Part shown: in pieces, positions 13,201 to 25,200 of the stretch
Numbering within the stretch: the stretch's first letter is position 1
Layout: each line of letters starts with the position of its first letter
Position numbers and translations under genes: made by a program
Source of the DNA: Hybos culiciformis
Taxonomy: Eukaryota > Arthropoda > Insecta > Diptera > Hybotidae
Length of the DNA stretch: 64,000 nt
Direction of reading: 5' to 3'
Assembly: GCA_964007475.1 (NCBI GenBank)
Contig: OZ023273.1
Span: forward strand, 248,001-312,000
Notes under the pieces: model-generated
Databases searched by the model: none
Told to the model about the DNA's origin: nothing
What the model saw: the letters and a program-made list of their open reading frames with translations, nothing else

Positions 13201-16200
13201 ATAAAATAAATGCATGTCTTTGTCTATACGAACATATTTTTATATTAATGATTTAAATTATAATAAAAAAAAATTGGTTAACCATTGAGTGCTTTCTATG
13301 GTTTTATTACTCGATCTCCCCACATAAAATATTCATTTTGAAAAAATTTTCTCTGATGTTTTTTAAAATTATGCCTGAGGGTGTTAAATGGGATTTGGTT
13401 AATGGTTGTTGCATTTGCATCTCCCCTGATATAAGAAATAAAAAAATGTTGTTGTGATAATATATCGACCGAGTATGTGAATAAAAGTTTGTAAACTATA
13501 GTAAAAGTTTAATTACTATAGCTACATATTTAAGCTCAAAATTCATACTTACGTTGAGTTCTTACCAATCATTAAAACAACTGATATATAGTATTATTTT
13601 TAAATTTAAATTTTGAAATTCCATCTAGTTTTATTGAAAAAAATTTTAAATAAAAATGTTAAAAAATTAATGCCCAAAGTTAAGCGTTTTCTTAGTGCCC
13701 AAGTACTAAAGTTGATCTTTTAATGTACCTAGTTTGAGTGACATTTTAGGAAAATTTTAGGTATCCTTATTCGTGACTATGTTAAGTTTGTTTTTAACTT
13801 GGCGCACAATACTTATTTTTTAATTTCAATTATATGAGTATCGTAGGTAGGTACTTAAAAAAACAAAAAATAAATAAAATCCTTTGGTACCAATATAAAA
13901 ATTTCATACCATGGCTATGAGTATTCTTATGGTAAGGATAATAAAACAAACGATTTTCTTATTTAAGACAACTTCCAGTATATTTCGATCCTATTTTTAA
14001 AACTCCTTCAATTGATTAAAGTAATACCTTGTTCGCACTTCAATATTTTTCCGGATATTTCGATTTTTCCGGAAACTTTGTGGATATTATCATACAAAAA
14101 TTTTTTCCGGATATTTTAATTTCCAGTTATTTTTCCACTTAGCTAGTTCCTTTTAGCTACTTTTTGATAGATTTGGTACGGTTGGCACCGTTTATTTTGT
14201 GTCAAAATATCAAAAAAAGTGAAATTTAATTTTAAAATTATTTTTGAACTTCAGATTTTTGAAAATTCATAACAAAAAAAAATAAATTCATTTAAATTTT
14301 TTTTAGAAGTGTCAAATTTTTTGCACTTCTCAAGTGCGAACGGTAGTTTTAGAAAGTGGAAATTTCCACTTATTTATCCGGATAAATGTTGAAATGCGAA
14401 CAAGGTATAAGAAAAATTGTTGTTTTATTATTCTGACCTCAAAAATAAATACTACGATTAAATCACAATAAAGGGATATGAAATCAAAAACATTTCCCAA
14501 CAACTGAGCATAGAAATAATCAAAAAAAAACATATTTCAAATTTTCAATGTCTACTTTTAATGTTACATTATTATTTTATTTGGAGAGCTTTAAAAGCTG
14601 TATAAAATTAACCTTTTTTCCAATTTATTACCAAGAAGAATCAAATATTTGCTTAATCAAGAGTATTTACTTAAAAAATTTTTCGCCTTGTATCACAGAC
14701 TGGTGTTGATATATCTATTTCAACAGAAAAACGGTATTAACAACAATATTTGATACCCCTATCTTACATACATAAATATTTACATTCAATTTATAAAATA
14801 CTTACTTATTTATTATTATGTTAAAAGTGTAGTGTTGAGCATGATGTTGGTTTGACTCTGACAGAAATCTACAAAAAAAATGTGTTCCAAAAGTTGTTGA
14901 GTATAGAATAAAATTTTCAAATTGGATTTTCAACGCTCAATAATTGGCCAAATTCTTTTTTTTATAATTATGCAATTTGAGGAAAGAAAATATTATTCTT
15001 AGACTATTAAAACATATGTATGTACAAGAGAAAAAAAACAATTACAAAGGGCCCATAGTTATGTATGGATTACACATTTAGAAATACATAATTATGTCAA
15101 ACTGGCTCAGTTGCCGCTTTAAATTTATTATCATTATGCATTATGTATTCATTACAATATATTTTATTTAGGTATTTCTTTTATTGTTTTTGTTTATTTG
15201 AAATATAAATCATTTTATTGATTTCCTTGTTATAGAACTCTTTTCATTATATTATTGAACTGTATATCATTTTAAAAAATGTGTCGGCAGAGGATATTAA
15301 AATTAAACCCTCATACATAACATTTTTTTAGAATAAATTTTTTTGTGTGCACTAATGTTATCTGTAGAAAAAATCTAATAATTTTTCTAAACAGTAGAAA
15401 ATATAAAAGTAGCGATATTTATATAAACAACTTTTAACTTTAACCCCTCTGGCTTTTTGATAATGAAATATAATGTTATAATTTTTTACTAAACCAATAA
15501 TAATAATAAAAAAAAAAGTACATTATTTTAATTTTTAAAATGTTTAATCTATTCATAAAGGGTGACAAAGGCGATCGTGGCGAGCGAGGATTAACGACGA
15601 CATTAAAAGGTGATGAATTTCCAACTGGCATTATTGAAGGACCACCAGGGCCACCGGGACCACCTGGTAAATAAATTTTATTTTTCAACTCTTAAATTTA
15701 TTTGAAATAGTATAATAAATATTCCTGCTTCCCATAAGGGTTTATACATAAAATCAAATTTCGTCAGTCAATTTTTTCATAGTAATATTATTTCAACATT
15801 ATTTGGACATTTCATTTTACAGAGTTTTGCCCAAATTCTTCTATATACTTACATATTATGTATACTATTATAGTACATACGTACCTAGTTCATATTTCTC
15901 TTTTCTTTTGTGAAAATAAAATGAAAAAACAGAATAAAATAAATAAAATTAAGAAAATAATTTTTTTCTCAATTTTATCTAACTTTATTATAAAAAAAAA
16001 CCTAAATGAATGAAATGAAGAAAATATTTTTTTTGTTTGAATTACTTTGTTTTGTTGCTTTTTTTTGTGTAAATAACACCATGTCAAATACACACAAAAA
16101 CAGAACACCTTTGCACAATAATAATAAAAGACATTATTTTATTTTATTTTTTCTTATTTATTTATTTTGTATATTTGGGATCAAATGAAAGGACAACTAG

Positions 16201-19200
16201 AAGCAGGTCAAAAATAAACCAAAATATATTTTTATGATTTTTTTTTTTGTATTTTATTTACTTTTGTTTTTTTATTTACTTATTTAAATGGTACATATAC
16301 ATCTATATGCTTAAAAATACATTATTTTACAAATTATTAATGGATTTGAATAAATATTTTTCTTCGACAACTGATCTGGCTCATTAATATAGTTTCTTAG
16401 TCACACTTGTGAATTGTTACACCTAATTATGTCAATTTCGAAAATAAGAAAAATAAATACTTTCATTGTACTAACTATTATTACTGCATACTTACATATA
16501 CCAATTCCATTCTATTTGTTAAATTTTTCTCCATCGTGCGCGCATCATTTTTTTTAACCAGTTTTCGATCAAAAATGAAGAAAAGGGCTGTACATTTGTT
16601 ATTAAATTTCTACCCGTCCGTCATTCAGTATTTTATTTATATCTTCAGTTCATTATTTAAGAGAACTTTTCTATTGTATAATAATATTATACAATACTTT
16701 ATTTGTACTTCTTTATCTTTCAAATTATACTTCGATTCGGGGCGTAAGAGTCGATAAAAATCTTAGTTGGCATTACGCCCACCCTCCGTGTACGTAGTAT
16801 ATGTAATTGTATATTTATATAAATGTATGATCTAAAGTAGTCTAAAAATTCATTTACTTAATTTTTGATTTTAAAAATTATAATTTCCATTTTTAAATAG
16901 TTGTTATAGTCACATATTGATTTTTTCAAGTTCTTTACTTCTAATGAAATTGCCAATACATATTTTTAAATATATATCGCTGCTCTATAAATATTGTTAT
17001 CGCTTGATTTAAGCATTTGAGCGTTCAATATAATTATAATAAATTCTGTTTATTTATATATATGTTCTTTTGGATAATAAGTTACTTATCGCTTTGAAAC
17101 CTAATTTATCATATAATATAATGGGATGATATAAAGGACCATGGACCACACCCAATAATAAAATTTTGAATTTTTTCTTGTTTTAAATTTTTTATTATTG
17201 TGTATATGTTAAACAAATAATATTATATAGAAATAATTATACTATACTGTACGTATAATATACATACATATATAAATTGTGCAATTTACTTTATGAAAGG
17301 GTTTTGATTAAAAAATTTTCTAGTAAATGAACTACGGTAAAATTTTCATTATTGACAAAAAGGATAAATTTCATGTTGAATTATTTATTCAATGGATTAT
17401 GTTCTAAAAACAAAAAAAAAAGTAGGAATGGAACCCACAGAAAATAAATTTTTATTTATATCTACCAAAGTAAATTGGTAATATCAAAAATTTTTTATTC
17501 GAATTATTAATGAACTGTTTTTGTTTAAATTTTATGTATGATTTCTTTTCAAAATGCGAAAAAATGTTAAAAATAAAATCTATAACAACATTATATCATT
17601 TATTAAAATGAAATAAGAAGGGATTGTAAGAAATATATTTATATTGTGTAGACCTTAGCTGAAAAACCTGAACAATATAAATAAAATAATTCATATATTT
17701 GACGTTTAAGGTTTTATATTTTTTTGGCAAATCGAAAAATCAATTTTAACATTTCTTATAAATAAAAATATTGAGTCAATCTTCCGTGTCAATGAAATAA
17801 AATAAAGATTTAAAAAGTATATTTTATATGTATATGTATTCATTTTGTATTATATAGATACGTACGTAAAACCAAAACTGAGAACTTTTGAGCAAAATGT
17901 TAATTTCTTTTTAAATGAAAATATTGAAAGAGATATCATAATAATATTTTTAATTTTTAAATTTTGAACTCTTTAGCTACATTTACATATAAATATTTAT
18001 TAAAAGCAACAATAAGATATGGAATACTATATAATTTGTAAGAATCAATAAATACCTATAATTATGCATCAAAAATGTTTAAAACTTAAATATGCCAAGT
18101 TCCTTTCGGCGATACTTCAAAATGGGGGGCGTGTGATATGAGGATGACGTTATCACCTAACGGTACTTTAGGATATGTGGACTTAGAATATATATTTCGT
18201 TATGTCCGCAAATGTCATAATGCATCTTGGGGACCCAATAATTAAAAAGTTTCGGTTAGATCAGATCCTATTGGCCCCTTTTAACTTCGTGCAGCCTTCC
18301 TTTCTAAGAAAACTGAACCATTGTAATAAATTTTCGAAGTATAAATGCTCGAAATATCTTTTCCTAACTGTCTAACAACATTTATGCACCTTTTCTAATA
18401 TATAATTAAAATTTTTACATAAATATAATTTTATTAAGTACATACATTTTTACTTTGAATATGTTTCCAGTGTAATTATTATTTATATCAGCTCTGTCAT
18501 TTTATAAAAATAAATTTATCGTTTGAAAAAAATTTTTGAAAGGGTTGAATTTGATTAAAATGTAAAATTTTGCCGAAGGGATACTATCATTTTATTTTTC
18601 TAAAAGTTAAATAAAAAGTATTCGTTTTCAAATTATTCTCTTTTATTTGAATACATTAAAATTTACAGCATAAATATTACATTACAAATTATATTTACTT
18701 TGAAATAAAATTTTCGTTTTTATATGTAACTGAATTAATTACTCTTTTAAATAAAAATATATTTTTATATCATGCTGTATATCATCATCAGTATCAAGTT
18801 ATCATATTTCCAAAGATAAATTACATTTGAGTTTGAAAATTATAGTTAATATTATTTAATTTTTATAAAATGTTGAAAATTTGAATTAATTTTTACCGTA
18901 CGTATATTTAAGTATGTACAAAATAAAAATTTTTTTTTGCCAAATTAACCAACATCATAAACTTTAATACGAAAAAAATAAATCGAATGCAAAACTGTAA
19001 GATAACATATGTATTAAATTAGATAAAAAAAATTATTAACATGAAGTTAAGTACTTAATTCTAATACATCTAATTATCTATTTATTTTTAATTCTTCAAA
19101 ATTTTCGTTAGGTAATCACATCTTTAGTAAGTTATCGTCTAAAAAAATTATTTGGCTCTTATGAAAGCAGAGTAAAAATAAAAACAAAATATATATATAT

Positions 19201-22200
19201 AATATATTTTCCCTGCAAATAAATTCTTTTCAAAATTGTTCTCTGTATGTTTATTGTTTGGGGAATTTTCCCAGTCAATAGTTTTATTATATAATTTTAA
19301 TTTTCGAAAATATTTTGAACTTATTTGAAATAAAAAATACTATTTTTGTTAATAATAATTACCTGAAAAACAAGTTCAACGCAAAATTATACAGCTTGTG
19401 TATTACAATTGCTATAAAGCGAAAAGGAACTGGCTGAAATGTTCAAATTGGGACTACGCACTGTATATAACATAATAAATCGAGCCGAAATTGAGGAACA
19501 GTTAGAGTAAGAAACAGCACTGGAAAATAAAAATATTATTCTAACAGTCCAGTTTGTAAAATTGCCAGTAATTGTTTGGAGATGCATAGAAAGTTCATGT
19601 GTAGGATATTCGATCTATATTGAATACAATACCGCCCAACGCTAATATTTTAATAAAAAATAATTTGGTCAATAATGCTGAAAAACGACGGTATAAGTTC
19701 TATCAAAATAATATACCAAAATATAACTCATATTTGTTGAGAATCAGCTGCTTTTCAAATGCTCAAAAGTACTTGACACCCCACCATAGAGAACCCAGAC
19801 CTAAACACAATTGAGACCTTGTGACCTTGAGACCTTGTGACCTTGTACCCTCACAAGTCACAATTAAAGGAAACTATTAATGAATGGATGAAAATTCCAG
19901 ACAAATTCGATCTAAAAAAATTAATTCGATCGATGAAACGCAGACTTACTGCTGTTATGAATGCATAAGGTGCAAAGACACAATTTTTAAAATATTGTTA
20001 TCAGCATAATTTTTCTTCTGAAAATAATTTAACATGTTTTTGAAAAGAATATCTTTGCATTTGATTTCGTCATAGTTTATTGTTTTTATTTTTTTTAGAT
20101 GTTGTCAGAATTAAATTTTTTTTATGTGCTTTATATAATAAAGTAAAACATTGTAATTAATTTAAATTATCCAAAGATTTTTAAAAATGACACAATTTAA
20201 AATGTATGTATAAAATTACATTTATTAAAATTTCATTTTGAAAACAATTTCTTTACAAACTGTACATTGTATAGTAATATGTATTTGGGGGTATCTGTAC
20301 TTTAAATGATTCGTATGAAAGTTTAAATAAAAACTTGATTTTTTAAAATACAATATTGAAGGAAACTATATTATCAGAATAATGTAATGAAAGTTTACAA
20401 AATGTAGTTAACAAAAAAATATTTTATACACATAATTATGTATGTACGACTATAGATATACGTACGGTAGCGTGACGAGAATCAAATATCGGCTCCAGAA
20501 ATGACTACAAAAACTCCGTGGAGATGCTAGATTTAAATAAATTCCTTTTGAGCTTATTAAATACTATTGAATGAATCAGTGGCGTAACTACCGGTAGGCG
20601 AACGCAGCAAATGCTGCATGTACACGAAGTTAAAGGGCCCACCGTTTGTCAGCATTTTACCAACAAAATTCATGATTTTTCACAAAAAAAGTTTTTATTT
20701 ATTTTAATTCAAAATCACACTAAGAATATTACTTTGAAAATGAATTTAAGCATGCAGGAATATCAATATCTGCTATCTGGTCGATGACAGCTGAAACTTG
20801 ACACCCTATAAAGATAGTGAGTCGTTTCCGAGTTAAAAAAATAAGTTTAATGTTCATGCAAAACGGCGTTGACGAGTCGCCAGTTATATGATAATTAAAA
20901 TAATACGTGAAAACTGAAGAGTTATTTTTTTTATAAAAAATTACGAAATAATATTTTTCAAAATAAAACAAAAATTATTGGTTCCTTTTTTAAATTGTGG
21001 CCCCAAATTTATTTTCGCCTAGGGGCGCAATATTTGTAGTTACGCCACTGGAATGAATGTATTTAAAAAGTGAGAAATAAACAAAAATAAGGTTTAGAAA
21101 ATTATAGAGGTAACAAAAAAAAAGCAAAATAAGTTAAATAAGCGAACAGTTTATTATCACAGTCTACCTACATTCATATACAATACATATTACATACATA
21201 TATAATTTTTCAATATTTCTACTATATTACAATCATACCAAACTGTTATCAATGCTTTAGATTTTAGAATATTTCTTTAAAATTTATTCTGAATTTTGTC
21301 AAAGAAGATTCTGTCAAAAATAATTATAAACTAACCTTACACCTCTCATCTTTAGATCAATTATTTAATATCAATTATTTTATTTTAAATAAATTGTTAC
21401 CAGGACCACCAGGAACATCGGGTGAGAAAGGTGAAATAGGTCCTGTTGGTCCACCTGGACCACAAGGTGAAAAAGGTCCACGTGGTAAACGAGGCAAAAG
21501 GGTAAGTACTTATTAGTCGAATTTTACTTAAATCATACCATTTATTTCATGATTTCATCATTTACTTTTATTTTATGCTTATTTTTTCTTAAATGAATTC
21601 ACGAAATAATCTGTTTATCCACTTCCATAACAATTTAATTTAGAAAAAAATTTTAAAAATAAGAATGGAAATTATTAAGGAAGAGAACTTCTTTGTACAT
21701 TTGAATTTTTTGTATATTTTTTGTTCAATTTAATATAAACAATAAACATAAAACATAACACAATAGAAACAATACATCACATACCTAAAAAAATAAAACG
21801 AAAAAATAACGCAAAAAAATTGAAAATTTAAATACGACAGCTTTTATTCTTGATGAATGAAAAAAAAAAAAAAATGTTAATAAATATTTTTTGTATATAA
21901 AGGCATTTAAGTTTTCAACTTATTGATTTTATATTCTTTTTATTGAAATTTTATTATTTTTTAAAATCGATTGATATCGAAATCTTATTAACGAAACAAT
22001 CAATTTAGTTTTGTGTAGCTAAATTCCTAACTATGTTCATTCCGGTAGCAATACTTCCCAATTTTTCGTTAATTAGATTAGATTAGATAAGCAACGATCA
22101 ACTTTAATCGACCTTATTATTAAGGACATACCTAATTGTGATCATTTCTTTTATTATAAAATTAGTCGTAGCCAGTCATAGAAATGTTAAAAATATAAAA

Positions 22201-25200
22201 ACTATAACTTAAGTGTATTAATTCAGTAAGTATAGCTAGTTTCTAATATTGTTAATGATTATATGCAAAAGCTGCTTATAATCTATAATGAATTTATAAT
22301 AGTAAAAACATACAGCCTCCAGAATAAAATCCATTCTAAAAAAATTGTACTCAATCTTGTTCAAACCTAAACGATTGAAGTATCTTTTTATTTATTTTTT
22401 TTTCAACCTTTTTAGATTTTTGCAAAAGATTTTCTTCAATTTAACACTGCTTTGGTTATTGGCTTTCTTGTTTGACGAATACACAATTTTGCTCCAATAT
22501 TGTTTTGGTTTTGTTTTTTTATCCTTTTTTATTATTCTTGTCTATTTTCGTTTTTGTTTACTTTTGAATAAATCTTTTTTAGAAGGCTCTAAAATATTTT
22601 CTTTAACACTAACAAACAAAAATATAGAACATATAAACGAGAGACGGACTTTGTTTTTCCAACTTTCGTTACAAAATATTTTTCTATTTTTAAGATGCCT
22701 ATACACAATATCCCATAAAAATTTTCACTGAAAAATATTTTGTTAAAACTTAAAAAAAACTTTTAAGATATAAAAGTTTTGAAGGAAATAATTTAAATTA
22801 ATGGAAAGTGAACAGGACGTCGCCAATTTTTTTTTAATTAGTCAGTTTGATAGTTCTAATCATTTTAATATGGGTCAAAGTATCGATTGTATTTTATTTT
22901 TCTAATATCTAATTTTCAAACTTTATATTCTTGCATTAGTTTCCTATTTCACTATTTCAAAAACGCCGCTCTAAAAAAAAAAATTAAAGAGCAATTATGT
23001 TTTAGACAATCGAGTCTGAAAAACATGGAAAGAAACTTATAAAAGAAATCAAAATGTAAACACGGATATTGAGAAGCCAACAATTAAATAAATGAGACTC
23101 ACAGCTGATATAGATACGCTGCTTGGATTCACATTTCCGAAATAGTTCCGAAATCCATTATAACTTCTCCATTATTTTTTTCTTCACTTTTCAATTTTTT
23201 TTATTTAATGATATTTTTTGTGTCTTTATTATTTGACAGTCGTTTCTTTATACATACATATTTATCTATCACCCAAAACAGATTTTTCTTTGTATGGAAA
23301 TCTATAATATTATACTTAAGGAAATTATTATAGATTCTTTAATTCTATAAAAATTTAGCACATTAGAACAAAAAGGGTCAATATAAAATTAAAATACTTA
23401 AGTTTTGAAAAATAAAAAACATTCAAAGTTAGTTATTCCCTGCGGCATCGCTAAGTCCTACAATGTTTTCGCAAACCCAAAAAAGAATTTATTTGTTTAT
23501 GTATATATTTTTATTTTATCCTCTCTAAGGTCTTTGTGGACCTTTGAGCTTTAAAAAAAATAATAAAATTTGAATATTGTACATATATTGTACTCGAATA
23601 AGTATTAAGTATATTACGTATGTATGTACATGTTTAATAAAATAAATAATAAGAGTTTCAAAATTTCAGTATCATATCTCTTTTAATAGAAATTATTGAT
23701 TTTGTGATACAATTTTATTTTCAGCATTTATTTAACAGAAGTATAAAATATTATAATTTCAAAAAAAAATTACATAAGTTTCATTCTTTAGCGTTCAGAC
23801 TTCATTGTACTACTTATAGAATGAAATTAATGTATCTAACCTATCTTAAAGAGAATACTAAAAAGCAACCAAAAAAAACCATCCAATTTTTATCTACCTA
23901 AAAAAAAACAGACCAGAATTTTTTCTTAAAAAAAGACTTGCAAACAGAGCTGCCTAAATTTAAGTATTTTGCAATATCAGTATTAGTATACTGGTGCAAA
24001 AATACTGCAGTATTTTCTCACAATATACAGGTACTTCAAATAAACTCAAGTACCAGTATACTAGTACTGCAAAAATACTGCAGTATTTTCTCACATTATT
24101 CTGGTATTTACTTCAAAAAAATTTAAGTACCAATATATATACTATACTATTGTAGTAAAATATTTTTGCAGTACCAGTATACTGGTACTGCATATTGTAT
24201 TTATTTATAAAATACTTAAATTTAGTCAGGTCTGCTTGCAAATAAAAATATAATATGGAAACGGCTTTGTATCACAGCATTAATGAAGAATACGTAATTT
24301 TTCTAATATTACGTACAATTTCTTCCATTTTTCAAAAAAAAATTATTTTGTTTTAATAAATTTCTTCAATTTTCATTAGAATACAATTGGGTAACCTGAT
24401 ATAACTTTAAAAATTCTCTAAGTAAAAGTAATAAAGTTATGAAAATACTTAAGAAATATTTTCTATTCAAGGAAAAGAAAAATCTGTCATATTCACAAAA
24501 TTTTCTTTTGTGCAAAACTTTTTTATTTTTTCTGATAACCCCGAAACTCTTACCCTCCAAATATTTTCTTCTCTTTATACATATAAATATAAACATACAT
24601 ATCAAGTACATAAAGTACGAAATTTCTACGGCACAGCAGGATTCATCCCATGTAGATTTTGCATTAAATAAAATACCTATACTTTCGTATAATTTAAAAA
24701 ATCTAAAAATATACATACAGTTTTTGCAAAAATACCGATAGTTTTAATGGATATTATTCTCAGTATTGTATATTATCAAAAAAAAGTATAGCATAATTAT
24801 CTAATTATGCGAAAGAATTCAAGTAAAAAATATCATAATATTAATAGGCAATGGACCATGTTTCTATGTATGCCTATGTAATCAAAAAAAAATTCAATGA
24901 AAAAAAAATTCAATGAAAAAAACATTGTGAAATTCGAAAAATGCATTGCAAACTACGGTAAATTTGTTGGAAAATAGAATTAAAAATGGGTGAACCAAAG
25001 CCATAGTGAGCCATAGTGAGAGTTTTTAACTGGCAAAAATGTCGATTAAGATCAGTCAAAGAAAAACTTATTGTATACACATGGAATTAAATAATGTGCA
25101 AGGCTAAAAAATCTATAAAAAAAACTGCAATAAAATAAATTTTAATGAAAAATTATTAAAAAAGGAAAATGCAACAATCTAGACTTCAAGATTCTTAAAA

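Larger units (their letters stand above)
15667..21403. other. Intron of 5.7 kb with three transposon-derived segments
   Basis: It holds a dispersed repeat near 18113, a Tc1-like transposase relic at 19385-19995 and a hAT-type element at 20577-21050. The remainder is AT-rich. The flanking phase-1 splice sites agree, so no exon needs to be placed inside it. Confidence 0.65.

Noticed and set aside
15890..16188. Short open frames around 16 kb on both strands
   Set aside because: Low-complexity F, K, I and L runs in an intron, with nothing supporting coding.
19620..19814. 64-codon open frame as a separate gene
   Set aside because: It overlaps the decayed Tc1-like transposase in a shifted frame. 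PDLNTIETL is read in a different frame through the same bases.
22345..22731. 128-codon plus-strand open frame rich in Phe and Leu
   Set aside because: The composition is that of T-rich DNA. There are no conserved motifs, no codon signal, and it lies inside an intron with matching flanking exons.
24366..24741. Overlapping open frames of 100-116 codons on both strands
   Set aside because: Both are A/T-run translations. Neither shows a promoter, splice context or family resemblance.
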